A DNA stretch of 64,000 nt. Origin: Fluctibacter halophilus. GTDB taxonomy: Bacteria; Pseudomonadota; Gammaproteobacteria; Enterobacterales; Alteromonadaceae. Below, piece after piece: positions 1 to 9,360 of the stretch (position 1 is its first letter; each line of letters starts with the position of its first letter). The notes beneath the pieces were generated by a model. It ran no database searches, was not told where the DNA came from, and saw nothing but the letters and a program-made list of their open reading frames with translations. The position numbers and the translations under genes were made by a program. The DNA is taken from assembly GCF_020687825.1 (NCBI RefSeq), contig NZ_JAJEWP010000002.1, positions 434,001 to 498,000 on the forward strand, written 5' to 3'.

Positions 1-185
1 CGACGGCGCGCTGGGTGTCTTGTGACGATGCGCGCAAACTGGACGAGTTTCGCCGCAAAGCCGAAGTCAACCTGGCGCTGGATGGCGGCGACAACCTGAC
101 CTACATTGCACCGACCATGGTAAACCTGCAATTGTCGCAGGAACGTTATCCGGATATCGTGTTCCACACGACCCGTGAACACTGA
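1..185 (+). CDS. C-terminal fragment of an unidentified protein
   Basis: An open frame enters from the left edge and stops with TGA at 183-185, giving about 60 residues that end in VFHTTREH. The fragment is soluble-looking, with mixed charge and no membrane segment. argS starts 30 bases downstream with no terminator between, so the two may be co-transcribed. In Pseudomonas the gene before argS is priA, but this C-terminus does not look like PriA to me. I do not recognise the family. Confidence 0.5.
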   Translation, partial: TARWVSCDDARKLDEFRRKAEVNLALDGGDNLTYIAPTMVNLQLSQERYPDIVFHTTREH

Positions 186-215
186 TCAACTTATTGACTG
201 AAAGACACGAAAACA

Positions 216-1952
216 ATGAACATTCATGCATTATTGACCGAACGATTTCGTGCTGCCGCAGTGGCAGTGGGGGCCCCAGAAGACGCGCCGGTTCCGCTGA
301 GCCGAAGCACCCGCCCGGAGTTCGGTGAATACCAGTTTAACGGTGCCATGGCGCTGGCCAAATCGTTAAAGAAGAATCCCCGTGAGATAGCCAACCAGAT
401 CGTAGAAGCGGTCGATTTGGACGGGATTGTTGATAAGTTAGAGATTGCCGGCCCCGGATTTATCAATGTGCACCTGGATGCCAACTGGCTGGCAGGTCAA
501 TTGAGCATTGCCAGTCAGGATGAGCGTTTGGGCATTGCCCCGGAATCCCCCCACACCGTGGTGGTGGATTATTCTTCTCCTAACCTGGCCAAAGAGATGC
601 ACGTCGGTCACCTGCGCAGCACCATTATCGGCGATGCGGTGGTCAAAGCCCTTGAGTTTATGGGCCACAAGGTGATCCGCCAGAATCACATGGGCGATTG
701 GGGCACTCAGTTCGGCATGCTACTGGCCCACCTGAGCGACAAATTACAGGCCAACGAAGTGGCCGAAACGGCCCTGTCGGATTTGGAAACCTTTTACCGC
801 GAGGCTAAAATTCGCTTCGACGAAGAGCAGGGCTTTGCCGACCGCGCACGTGAATACGTGGTGAAACTGCAAAGCGGTGATGCACAGTGTCTGACCCTGT
901 GGCAGCAATTTATCGATGTGTCGGTGACGCACAGCGAAGAAGTGTATGACAAGCTGAATGTTACGCTGACCCGCGACGACATCATGGGTGAAAGTGCATA
1001 TAACCATGACCTGGCTGCCGTTGTTGCTGATCTCAAGCAACAGGGGATTGCGGTAGAAGATCAGGGCGCACAGGTGGTGTTTTTGGAAGAGCTGGCCGAC
1101 AAAGAAGGCAAGCCCGCCGTGTACATCATTCAGAAGTCCGGCGGCGGCTACTTGTACGCCACCACGGATTTGGCCGCTATCCGCTACCGTTGTCAGACCC
1201 TGGGCGCAGACCGCACGTTGATTTTCACCGATGCCCGTCAGGCGCTGCACTTCAAGCAAACTGAGATGGTGGCACGCAAAGCGGGCTTTATTCAGCCACA
1301 GCAAACCTATGAGCATTGTCCGTTCGGGATGATGCTGGGCAGTGACGGTAAACCGTTTAAAACCCGTACTGGCGGAACGGTAAAACTGGCTGACCTGCTG
1401 GATGAAGCGGTCGAGCGCGCCCATGCATTGTTGGCCGCCAGAGACAGCGACCTGAGTGAACAGGAACGCAAAGACATTGCTGCCAAGGTAGGGATCGGTG
1501 CGGTGAAATATGCCGACCTGAGTAAAAACCGTACCACGGACTATGTGTTCAACTGGGACACCATGCTGGCCTTCGAGGGCAATACCGCCCCTTACTTACA
1601 GTATGCCTACACCCGGGTTAAAAGTGTGTTCCGCAAAGCGGGCCTGAACGTGGATGACGTAGCCGCGCCAATCCGCCTGGAGGCGGCGCAGGAACGTGCC
1701 CTGGCGATCAAACTGTTGCAATACGTTGAAGCGATTAATCAGGTCACTGCAGAAGCAACACCCCATGTGTTGTGTGTCTATTTGTATGAACTGGCCAGTT
1801 TGTTCATGAGCTTCTACGAAGCCTGTCCTATCCTGAAACCGGGTATCGACGAAGCCGTGCGTGACAGTCGCTTGATGTTGGCCGCGCTGACGGCTCGCAC
1901 CTTGAAGTCTGGTCTGGATTTGCTCGGCATTGCCAGCATGGAAAAAATGTAA
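216..1952 (+). CDS. argS: Arginyl-tRNA synthetase
   Basis: Cytoplasmic class I aminoacyl-tRNA synthetase that charges tRNA-Arg with arginine using ATP. The 578 residues match the usual bacterial length. An N-terminal Add-1 domain is followed by the HIGH signature HVGHLRST at about residues 129-136. The KMSK loop appears in the relaxed form typical of ArgS ([11 protein letters not shown], about residue 385). The C-terminal anticodon-binding domain ends in the family-typical [14 protein letters not shown] strong hairpin terminator follows directly. Identification is secure. Confidence 0.97.
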   Translation: MNIHALLTERFRAAAVAVGAPEDAPVPLSRSTRPEFGEYQFNGAMALAKSLKKNPREIANQIVEAVDLDGIVDKLEIAGPGFINVHLDANWLAGQLSIASQDERLGIAPESPHTVVVDYSSPNLAKEMHVGHLRSTIIGDAVVKALEFMGHKVIRQNHMGDWGTQFGMLLAHLSDKLQANEVAETALSDLETFYREAKIRFDEEQGFADRAREYVVKLQSGDAQCLTLWQQFIDVSVTHSEEVYDKLNVTLTRDDIMGESAYNHDLAAVVADLKQQGIAVEDQGAQVVFLEELADKEGKPAVYIIQKSGGGYLYATTDLAAIRYRCQTLGADRTLIFTDARQALHFKQTEMVARKAGFIQPQQTYEHCPFGMMLGSDGKPFKTRTGGTVKLADLLDEAVERAHALLAARDSDLSEQERKDIAAKVGIGAVKYADLSKNRTTDYVFNWDTMLAFEGNTAPYLQYAYTRVKSVFRKAGLNVDDVAAPIRLEAAQERALAIKLLQYVEAINQVTAEATPHVLCVYLYELASLFMSFYEACPILKPGIDEAVRDSRLMLAALTARTLKSGLDLLGIASMEKM

Positions 1953-1965
1953 GCCAGCTGTGCAG

Positions 1966-1995
1966 AAAAAAAAGCGCCATTTGGCGCTTTTTTTG
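1966..1995. terminator. Bidirectional intrinsic terminator
   Basis: AAAGCGCCA and TGGCGCTTT pair as a stem flanked by A and T runs, so it can stop transcripts in both directions. It sits between the convergent argS and chemoreceptor genes. Confidence 0.9.
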
Positions 1996-2013
1996 TGTTT
2001 ATGTCCCAGCGGT

Positions 2014-3678
2014 TCAGACTTTAAAACTGCTCAAGTTACTGTTCAGCGCGTCCAGTAGCGACAGATTCCGGGAATTGTGGCTGGAGGTTTCGCTGGCCCC
2101 TTTGGCCGTATTCTCGGCGTTTTGTTTGATGGTCAGCAAGCTACGATTAACGTCGTCCACCACAATTGACTGTTGCTCAGCCGCCGCGGCGATTTGGGTT
2201 GCCAAATCCGCAATGCTGTCGGCAGATTGAATGGCTTGTTGCAGTGCATTGACGGCGATTTCACTTTGTGATTCACAGGCCTGGGACTGTTCAGTTGTTC
2301 CTTGCATGCTTTTTACCGCCTTCTGGGCCTGGGATTGCAACGATTCCACCAGGTGTTCAATATCCACCGTGGAAGTTTGGGTCCGTTGCGCCAGTGTGCG
2401 TACCTCATCGGCAACCACGGCGAAACCTCGACCGCTTTCTCCAGCGCGGGCTGCCTCAATGGCGGCATTCAGGGCCAGCAGGTTGGTCTGTTCGGCAATT
2501 TCACGAATGGTGTCAAGCACCATGCCGATACGGGTGGACTCCTCCATCAGTTGACCGACAACTTTCGCCGCAGCATCCATGTCACCGGTCATATCATGCA
2601 CCACTGTCTGGGTTTTGCGCGCCGCTTCCTGGCAGTGGGCAATCTGATTTTTCATCTCATCGGTCAGTTCTGAAGCGCGCGCTGTACTGCGAGCCACATC
2701 ACTGATGGTACTGTTCATCTCGGTGACAGCCGACGCGACCTGATCAGTTTCCTGATGCAGATGCTCGGCAGCCTGCTCATTGGACTGGACGATTTTTGAC
2801 GATTGATGGGTGGCATTGCGCAAAGAGTTGGCCTGTTCACTGGTTTGTGACACCAGTGAGCGCAACACGCCCAGGAACTGGTTAAAGGCCCGGGCGACCT
2901 TGCCGGTTTCGTCGCGGGCCGATTCATCCAACGTTACCCGCAGATCGCCATCGCCGCTGGCCACTTCCTGTAACCGTTGTACCAGGTAATTGATCGGCGT
3001 CGTGATGGAGCGTGAGATGAATAGGGGGGCCAACAGGGCGAAGACAAGGGTCACAAAGAACACGCCGTACAACAGGGCAATGGCGTCCAGTTCAGCCTGT
3101 TCCGCATGTTGGGCTGCCAGCAAGGTAAAGCGTTGGATTTCTGATGTTGCTTCAATCAATAGGGTGTGATTATTGTCTTCCAGGGTATGACGTTGTTTCA
3201 GCAAGCTTGTGTAGGAGGCATTGTTGTCCAGTGTATCGCGGATTTGGGTGATGAGAGTTGCTCCTCGCTCAATGTTGCCTTGCACCGTGTTAAGGATGCC
3301 TTGCATATCGCCAAGCACTTCTGATAAATCCTGTTGAATATCCTTGCCCTGTGCTTGCTTGATAAACTGTCGGGTTGTGTCGATTTGTGCCAGCGTTTCA
3401 GTCACGGAGTTGTTGATGGGTGCTATGTCCAACTGCGTTGACTGCCCGCTGGCTACCTCAAGGAGGCCGCGCTCCAGCATCAGGGCGGTTTCTGACTGGG
3501 CGCGGGTAATGGCCGACAGTTTCTGGCTGAGGGGCACATCGTATTCCGCAATCGAAGTGATTTTTTTGCCGATGGCAGACATTTGTGCGATGGCGATGCC
3601 CCCGACCAGCATCAATAACAGTAATTCAATGATGCCAAGGGAGTAGACCCGTTGGGCAATGTTCATGCGTTTAATCAT
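2014..3678 (-). CDS. Methyl-accepting chemotaxis protein, four-helix-bundle sensor type
   Basis: Inner-membrane chemoreceptor of 554 residues that would signal through CheW/CheA. Transmembrane segment 1 is near residues 14-32. A helical periplasmic sensor spans about 35-200, segment 2 is near 202-224, then a HAMP domain and the cytoplasmic signalling domain. The hairpin tip carries the invariant core [19 protein letters not shown]. The protein ends in SSFKV, without the NWETF-like CheR/CheB tether. A Shine-Dalgarno-like GCAGG lies upstream of the ATG at 3678; a second ATG four codons later is possible. The ligand cannot be told from sequence. The gene upstream on the same strand is 40 bases away. 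Confidence 0.93.
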   Translation of the reverse strand: MIKRMNIAQRVYSLGIIELLLLMLVGGIAIAQMSAIGKKITSIAEYDVPLSQKLSAITRAQSETALMLERGLLEVASGQSTQLDIAPINNSVTETLAQIDTTRQFIKQAQGKDIQQDLSEVLGDMQGILNTVQGNIERGATLITQIRDTLDNNASYTSLLKQRHTLEDNNHTLLIEATSEIQRFTLLAAQHAEQAELDAIALLYGVFFVTLVFALLAPLFISRSITTPINYLVQRLQEVASGDGDLRVTLDESARDETGKVARAFNQFLGVLRSLVSQTSEQANSLRNATHQSSKIVQSNEQAAEHLHQETDQVASAVTEMNSTISDVARSTARASELTDEMKNQIAHCQEAARKTQTVVHDMTGDMDAAAKVVGQLMEESTRIGMVLDTIREIAEQTNLLALNAAIEAARAGESGRGFAVVADEVRTLAQRTQTSTVDIEHLVESLQSQAQKAVKSMQGTTEQSQACESQSEIAVNALQQAIQSADSIADLATQIAAAAEQQSIVVDDVNRSLLTIKQNAENTAKGASETSSHNSRNLSLLDALNSNLSSFKV

Positions 3679-3718
3679 AAGTACCTGCTCGTTGCGAATG
3701 ATGGCTCTCGTGTCCTGG

Positions 3719-4204
3719 TTAGAAAGCGTAGGTAAATGCTATCCCTGCAACGTACGCGGTGTCGCCGTCGATAACATCAACCGCCAGTGTTGGTGCGACG
3801 CCGAATTGATCAAAGTGAAAGTCGTAATTACCGCTGATGCGGTAGAGGGTTTCCGAATGGGGATGTCCGCCACCGACCCGTTCCTCGCCCACGCCGACGC
3901 CAAAACGCCAGTGCTGATCAGGGTGGTAGAATGCGCTGGCCAGCGCGACCGTCACACCATCATGGTGATGAGCATCCGGGGTACGCTCGTAAACCGCGCC
4001 CATGCCCCATTGAGGGTTGATTCGATACTCATATTCAATGCCAAATGTGCTGTTGGTTTCGCTATCAAAATGGGTGGCGCCAGCAAAAACGCCGAGCACA
4101 TGCCGGGCAGTTTGGGCGGAAACGGAAAAGGTAAGTAGTGGCAATGCTGCCAGAGAAAAAATCAGTGAGCTTCGTAGACGTCTTTTTCTGTTTGTGTAGG
4201 TCAA
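3719..4204 (-). CDS. Small outer-membrane beta-barrel-like protein
   Basis: A 161-residue exported protein. The start is chosen as TTG at 4204 because AGGGGA lies eight bases upstream and the product then begins [17 protein letters not shown], a basic signal peptide ending SVSA-Q. Extending to an earlier start would put about 18 unlikely residues ahead of the signal. The mature part alternates aromatic and polar residues ([20 protein letters not shown]) and ends in a C-terminal Phe (GIAFTYAF), typical of outer-membrane barrels, with strand-like repeats suggesting about eight strands. A His-rich loop (DAHHHDG) is notable. No specific function is recognisable. Confidence 0.65.
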   Translation of the reverse strand: MTYTNRKRRLRSSLIFSLAALPLLTFSVSAQTARHVLGVFAGATHFDSETNSTFGIEYEYRINPQWGMGAVYERTPDAHHHDGVTVALASAFYHPDQHWRFGVGVGEERVGGGHPHSETLYRISGNYDFHFDQFGVAPTLAVDVIDGDTAYVAGIAFTYAF

Positions 4205-4308
4205 ACGGATCCCCTGTACATAAAACAGTCTAACCAGTGTAGACACAAAATTGCACAAATGACCAGTCTTTGCATAAACCGTAGACAGCGAATATCAATC
4301 GTTCGGGT

Positions 4309-4959
4309 TCAGCGGCGGTGACCATCAGTGGGAATGCCGTGTGATTTTAATACCGGCAACGCCTCTTCACAGAGTTTCTGCACCGAAGGCCGTTGCAGGC
4401 AACGCTGAATGTAGTCACTCAGATGGGGAAAGTCGATGAACGGGTATACCCAGCGGGCGTAAAGCAGCGGCGGAATCGCGGCACAATCCGCCAGGGTGAA
4501 GGTATCGCCGGTGATCCACGGATGCAACGACAGACTCAGGTTCAGCTGTTCAAAACGACAGTCAATGTTGTATTGCAGTGATGCTTTTTGTTTGTCACCG
4601 AGAGGTTTGCCCAGCTTGGCAAACAGCAAGGTTACCATTGGATCATTGAGGTACAGATCGCTGAGTCGGTCTGACAAGCGCACGGTCAGTTGCAGGTCAG
4701 GGTCGGTCGGCAACAGGGGATGGCCGGTGGATGAATGGGTATCGATGTATTCAAGGATCACGCTCGATTCCGGCAGTACACACGTTTCATCCACCTCCAG
4801 TACCGGTATTTTGCCCAGCGGATAGCGCTGGCGGAACGCGTCATGGGCGTTGCTGTCCATCACGTTGACGTTCACCTTGTCCACCCGCACATGCTTTTCA
4901 GTTAATCCCAGCAACACCTTCTGTGAATAGGTCGATATGGGGTAATAATAAAGCTTCAT
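4309..4959 (-). CDS. Glutathione S-transferase family protein
   Basis: Cytoplasmic protein of 216 residues. The N-terminal thioredoxin-like domain starts MKLYYYPISTYSQKVLLGL, with Ser and Tyr in the usual catalytic region, then the cis-Pro element GKIPVLEVD and the glutathione-binding LPESSVILEYID. The C-terminal helical domain contains the N-capping motif TFTLADCAAIP. GGGAGGG lies upstream of the ATG and supports the start. It is transcribed divergently from the EAL protein; a perfect 16-base palindrome lies in the gap. The substrate is unknown. Confidence 0.88.
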   Translation of the reverse strand: MKLYYYPISTYSQKVLLGLTEKHVRVDKVNVNVMDSNAHDAFRQRYPLGKIPVLEVDETCVLPESSVILEYIDTHSSTGHPLLPTDPDLQLTVRLSDRLSDLYLNDPMVTLLFAKLGKPLGDKQKASLQYNIDCRFEQLNLSLSLHPWITGDTFTLADCAAIPPLLYARWVYPFIDFPHLSDYIQRCLQRPSVQKLCEEALPVLKSHGIPTDGHRR

Positions 4960-5081
4960 AGTGACCCTCCCGTCTTTGATCCGGACAAGCCATGTTTACG
5001 CTTAAGCATAGCTAACATTGGCGCTGGACGGGACATTTGCTAACCGTAGCGACAAGTCCAATATGTGATGAGGTTTGGAGT

Positions 5082-5097
5082 GACGCAAATTTGCGTC
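5082..5097. promoter_or_regulatory. Perfect 16-bp palindrome, candidate operator
   Basis: GACGCAAATTTGCGTC is fully self-complementary. It lies in the 240-base gap between the divergent GST and EAL genes, just upstream of a plausible promoter for the EAL gene. The form suits a dimeric repressor or activator. Which regulator binds is unknown. Confidence 0.5.
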
Positions 5098-5106
5098 TAA
5101 TCGTGA

Positions 5107-5134
5107 TTGTATTTGCTCGATGAATGGGTAACAA
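5107..5134 (+). promoter_or_regulatory. Possible sigma-70 promoter for the EAL protein gene
   Basis: TTGTAT (-35-like) and TAACAA (-10-like) are separated by 16 bases and lie about 65 bases ahead of the coding start. Both hexamers are imperfect. Confidence 0.3.
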
Positions 5135-5199
5135 TTTACGCCACTCCAACCTTGTAACGCGACACACGAGTGCGAGTTAAACCATAGGACGACTCTTTT

Positions 5200-7485
5200 T
5201 TGTCTTGGATGAAGCAGTTCCTGTATTTGAGTGATGTCCAACACCCTGATGATAGTGTTGAAACCTGGCGCATTAGCGTGCTGCGTATCATCTTGCTGTC
5301 GGGCTTTTTGCTGTGTTTGTGGATCGTTGTGCACAGCAGCTATCAGGCCATCACGGTTAATTTGTATCACGTCATTGTTCTGTGTGTCAGTTTCTACGCG
5401 GTGATGGGGCTATTGCTGTGGGCCAGCCGGCGACACTACAGTATTGCTGCATATGGCTTGTTGGTGACCATTCTGGCAGCCGGGGTGTGCATTAACCTGT
5501 TTGCCATTTCCGGCTATCTGCACATGTTCGGCGCCCTCATCTGGTATGCAACCCCGTTGGTGGCGCTATTGTTGCTGGGCACCCGTGCGGCATTGGGCTT
5601 TGCGCTTCTCAACATCCTGGCGTTTATGGCACTGCTCGCTAAGCTCGATCTCAGTCAGTACAGCGGTATAGAACGGGAACTGCCCGATGCCAACCTGTAT
5701 ATTCAGGCGCTGGTGTTCATGTTTTTCAATGGCTGTCTGCCCCTGGCAGCGGCGCGTACCATCAGCGCTGCCAATAAACTCAGTGAACAACGACGCCTTA
5801 ATATCCAGATGCTGACGGAGCAAAATGCCCTGTATCAGTCCCTTTTCCTACAAACGGCTGCTGCGCAATTGATTGTGGACGAAAATGAGCGTTTAGTGGA
5901 CATCAATGCCAGGGCAATTAACGTCCTGGAACTCGATGCCAAACCTGTCGATGGCACTCCCTTGTCTGATCTCCTGCTGCACGTCAATGTGCGAAACCAT
6001 GCCGATGGTCGGTTGGCAAGTATCGAATGCGCTCATCGTCACTACGAAGTGGCCAGTACCGCGATGCAGGCAGAAGGCCATTACCTGCTGACCCTGAATG
6101 ACATCAGTGCCAAGAAGCACCTTCGGGTGGCCTTGCAGCATCACGACCAGGCCGAGAAACGGGCTCGCTTTATTGATGGCGCATCGGGATTGCACAACCG
6201 CGCCTGGTTGCAACGTGGGTTACAGGAATGGCAACCGGCCCCTGGCGGGCGGGGGAAGCTGCTGGCGGTAAACGTGCGCAATCATGGTTACCTCGAACAG
6301 CGGTTTGGCCAGCGCTACTATCTTGATGTACTGCGACTGGTGGCAAACAATCTGCAGCAATTGTTAGCAACTGTGGGGATGTCGCAACCCGTGTGCTTAC
6401 TCAATCACCGCGTACTGGGTGTTTTGTGTGACGGTGACCAGATTGCGCAGCAACGGGTGTTTGAACAATTGGCCGACGTGTCGCTGAGCACCGGTGTTGA
6501 TACCCCTCAGGGGCGTGCGTTGCCGGATTTACGCTTGGGGGTTGCCACAGTGTTACCGTCGACGCAGAGCCGTGAGCAGGTGATAGATAACGCCATATAC
6601 GCCGCGGAGCACGGTGTGGCGTTTTGCAATGATTTCACCCCGGAACACCGGGAGGCATTTTTGCAGCAACAGGAGATTACCCTGTTGCTGAGCGAAGCGA
6701 TCGATGAGCAGGAGTTGGGGCTGGCGTTTCAACCCAAGGTCACCGGGCAGGGCTCTGTGATTGGCATGGAAGCTTTGCTGCGCTGGCGCTCAGCGGTGTT
6801 GGGCAATGTCTCCCCTGCGATGTTTATTCCCATGGCAGAGCAGGCCAACCTGATCCAGCGCATTACCTTGTACGTGATTGAGCAGGTGTGCAAACACCAG
6901 CAGCGCTGGCAAGCTCAGGGGTATAGCCCGGTGCCCGTAGCGGTGAATATTTCTGCGTTGGACCTGGATCAACCGACCTTTGTAACCCAGTTAACCCAAA
7001 TGCTGCAACGCTACGCCGTCAGGCCCCAACAGGTAGTGATTGAACTGACCGAGTCGGCTGCTTCGATTGACCCTGATGCCACCCTTCAGGGCGTTCGCAC
7101 CTTGCGAGAATGGGGGTTTTACGTGGCGCTGGATGATTTTGGTGCCGGGTATTCGGGGCTGGCCAAGCTGACCCATCTGCCAGTGGATGAAATCAAGATT
7201 GATCGTCACTTTGTGACCGATATTGAATCCAATCACCGCAAGCAACAGGTGCTGGGTGCGATCTATGCGATGTGTGAATCCCTTGGTATCCACGCGCTGG
7301 TGGAAGGTATCGAACGGGATGAACAGTTTCATTTGTTGGCGAGCTTAGGGTACGATCTGTTTCAGGGCTTTGGTTTTAGCAGGCCGCTCAGTATTGATGC
7401 GGTTGATCGCTGGTATGCCAATGGGCAACCGGCACTGTCGCTGCAAACCGAAATGAACCGTGAACCCACCTGCGAGATGGATTAA
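5200..7485 (+). CDS. Membrane-bound c-di-GMP phosphodiesterase with degenerate GGDEF and intact EAL domain
   Basis: A 761-residue inner-membrane signalling protein. Residues 1-190 hold about five or six hydrophobic segments. A PAS-like region (about 210-310) and a GGDEF-family fold (about 320-485) follow; in the latter the active-site loop reads LLNHRVLGVLCDG, so cyclase activity is not expected. The EAL domain begins near residue 497 and keeps its key residues: MEALLRW, AVNISALDL, IELTES, LDDFGAGYSG, EIKIDRHFV, LVEGIE and FQGFGFSRPL. It should hydrolyse c-di-GMP. The start is taken as TTG at 5200, ten bases after AGGAC; ATG at 5209 is the alternative. Confidence 0.9.
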   Translation: MSWMKQFLYLSDVQHPDDSVETWRISVLRIILLSGFLLCLWIVVHSSYQAITVNLYHVIVLCVSFYAVMGLLLWASRRHYSIAAYGLLVTILAAGVCINLFAISGYLHMFGALIWYATPLVALLLLGTRAALGFALLNILAFMALLAKLDLSQYSGIERELPDANLYIQALVFMFFNGCLPLAAARTISAANKLSEQRRLNIQMLTEQNALYQSLFLQTAAAQLIVDENERLVDINARAINVLELDAKPVDGTPLSDLLLHVNVRNHADGRLASIECAHRHYEVASTAMQAEGHYLLTLNDISAKKHLRVALQHHDQAEKRARFIDGASGLHNRAWLQRGLQEWQPAPGGRGKLLAVNVRNHGYLEQRFGQRYYLDVLRLVANNLQQLLATVGMSQPVCLLNHRVLGVLCDGDQIAQQRVFEQLADVSLSTGVDTPQGRALPDLRLGVATVLPSTQSREQVIDNAIYAAEHGVAFCNDFTPEHREAFLQQQEITLLLSEAIDEQELGLAFQPKVTGQGSVIGMEALLRWRSAVLGNVSPAMFIPMAEQANLIQRITLYVIEQVCKHQQRWQAQGYSPVPVAVNISALDLDQPTFVTQLTQMLQRYAVRPQQVVIELTESAASIDPDATLQGVRTLREWGFYVALDDFGAGYSGLAKLTHLPVDEIKIDRHFVTDIESNHRKQQVLGAIYAMCESLGIHALVEGIERDEQFHLLASLGYDLFQGFGFSRPLSIDAVDRWYANGQPALSLQTEMNREPTCEMD

Positions 7486-7532
7486 CCATCCCGGTGGTCG
7501 CACCCCCAATGATTCAACAACAGGATGACAGC

Positions 7533-8105
7533 ATGGTAAAAATTCTCGCATTTGCAGGCAGTGGCCGCAAAGACTCGGTAAACAAAAAAGTGGTACAGGT
7601 TGCGGCTCAAGGGGCGAAAGAAGCCGGTGCTGAAGTTACCTTTGTGGAGTTGGAGTCTTTTGACATGCCGATCTTCACGGAAGACCTTGAAGCTGAAAAG
7701 GGCATGCATGCCGGTGGTCAACAATTCAAGGAATTGCTGATGTCACACGATGGTTTTTTGATCGCGTCACCGGAATATAACAGCTCTTACAGTGCGTTGT
7801 TTAAAAACGCCATCGACTGGGCGTCACGTAAAGTCGGCGATGAAAAACCCCTGCAGGCCTACAAAGGCAAAGTTGCCGGTATCATGGCGGCGTCGCCCGG
7901 TGCTCTGGGCGGCATGCGGGTGCTGGTGACACTGCGCATGTTGATGGAAAACCTGGGTACACTGGTCTTGCCCACACAAAAAGCAGTGGGTAATGCGTTT
8001 TCTCTGTTCGATGAACAGGGTAACTGCACCGATGAGAAAACCGAAAAGGCGTTGAAAGCGATTGGCCGCCAGGTGGCAGAAACCTGTCAGAAACTGAAAG
8101 ACTGA
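7533..8105 (+). CDS. NADPH-dependent FMN reductase family protein
   Basis: A 190-residue flavodoxin-like oxidoreductase, probably FMN-binding and cytoplasmic. The phosphate loop is AFAGSGRKDSVNKK near the N-terminus. The family motif SPEYNSSYSALFKNAIDW is near residue 75 and GKVAGIMAASPGALGG lies in the second half. The ATG at 7533 is chosen because CAGGATGACAGC precedes it and the flavodoxin fold starts at once (MVKILAFAG). An in-frame GTG 39 bases upstream would add a Pro/Gln-rich tail with no function. The electron acceptor in the cell (flavin, quinone or azo compound) is not evident. Confidence 0.88.
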   Translation: MVKILAFAGSGRKDSVNKKVVQVAAQGAKEAGAEVTFVELESFDMPIFTEDLEAEKGMHAGGQQFKELLMSHDGFLIASPEYNSSYSALFKNAIDWASRKVGDEKPLQAYKGKVAGIMAASPGALGGMRVLVTLRMLMENLGTLVLPTQKAVGNAFSLFDEQGNCTDEKTEKALKAIGRQVAETCQKLKD

Positions 8106-8142
8106 TACCGACGGTGCTATCGGGCACCTGGTAATAACTTAT

Positions 8143-8173
8143 GCAGCCCCGCCCTTTGGTGGGGCTGTTTTTT
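8143..8173 (+). terminator. Intrinsic terminator after the FMN reductase gene
   Basis: AGCCCCGCC and GGTGGGGCT form a stem, followed by TGTTTTTT. It separates the reductase from prfB. Confidence 0.85.
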
Positions 8174-8230
8174 ATCACCAAAATTGGGTAAAATCCGCCC
8201 CCTTTGCAATCCAGTGATGAACGTCTAATT

Positions 8231-9329
8231 ATGTTTGAAATCAACCCTGTACAAAATACCCTGGCTGATGTCCGTGAGCGCAGTGAACTGCTTCGGGGGT
8301 ATCTTTGACTACGCTGTCAAAGTAGAGCGTCTCGAAGAAGTCAATCGCGAGCTGGAAAACCCTGCTGTCTGGAACGAACCTGAGCGCGCACAGGGGCTTG
8401 GCAAAGAGAAAGTTGCCCTGGAAGCTGTAGTGCATACCCTTGAGCAGTTGTCTCAAGGCGCTGATGACGTTGAAGGATTGCTGGAACTGGCCGTCGAAGC
8501 TGAGGATCAGGACACCTTCGATGAAGCGGTACAGGAATTGAACGAACTGGTGACTAAACTGGAGGAACTTGAGTTCCGCCGCATGTTTTCCGGGCCTAAC
8601 GATGAAAATGATTGTTATCTGGATATCCAGGCTGGCTCGGGTGGTACCGAAGCTCAGGACTGGGCCAACATGTTGCTGCGGATGTACCTGCGTTGGGGCG
8701 AAGAACATGGGTTCAAGACCGAGCTGATTGAAGTATCAGACGGTGATGTTGCCGGCATCAAGAGTGCCACCATTCGATTTGGCGGGGAGTATGCGTTTGG
8801 CTGGTTACGCACCGAAACCGGTGTACACCGACTGGTGCGTAAGTCTCCGTTTGATTCGGGAAATCGCCGTCATACCTCGTTTGCATCGGCGTTCGTCTAT
8901 CCTGAAATCAACGATGACATTGAGATTGACATCAATCCGGCGGATCTGCGCATTGATACGTACCGGGCGTCGGGTGCCGGTGGACAGCACGTTAACCGAA
9001 CCGATTCAGCGGTACGGATTACCCACTTGCCGACCAACATTGTGGTGCAGTGTCAGAATGACCGCTCACAGCACAAGAACAAAGATCAAGCCATGAAGCA
9101 GCTGAAGGCCAAGCTGTATGAGTTTGAAATGCAGAAACAGAATGAAGAAAAACAGGCCATGGAAGAAAGCAAATCTGATATCGGTTGGGGCAGCCAGATC
9201 CGCTCCTATGTGCTGGACGACTCACGTATCAAAGATTTGCGTACCGGGGTAGAGACCCGCAACACCCAAGCCGTTCTGGATGGCGGTTTGGATGCCTTTA
9301 TCCAGGCCAGCCTGAAATCCGGCCTGTAA
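8231..9329 (+). CDS. prfB: Peptide chain release factor 2 (programmed +1 frameshift)
   Basis: Release factor that recognises UGA and UAA stop codons and triggers peptide release. The gene starts at ATG 8231 ([11 protein letters not shown]). Frame 0 runs 25 codons to TGA at 8306-8308 in the context GGGGGTATCTTTGAC. Shifting +1 at CTT-T resumes as [13 protein letters not shown] and runs to 9329. The product is 365 residues, the same length as E. coli RF2. The stop-codon motif SPF (VRKSPFDSG) and catalytic GGQ (GAGGQHVN) are both present. The in-frame UGA gives autoregulation: plentiful RF2 terminates its own synthesis. lysS follows 31 bases later, as in E. coli. Confidence 0.97.
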
Positions 9330-9360
9330 TTTTTGCCGACGCACTTTATTGGAAATGTCG

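Noticed and set aside
5024-5041. Sigma-54-like CTGGACG...TTTGCT upstream of the EAL gene
   Set aside because: GG and GC are 13 bases apart, not 12; sigma-54 does not tolerate that spacing well.
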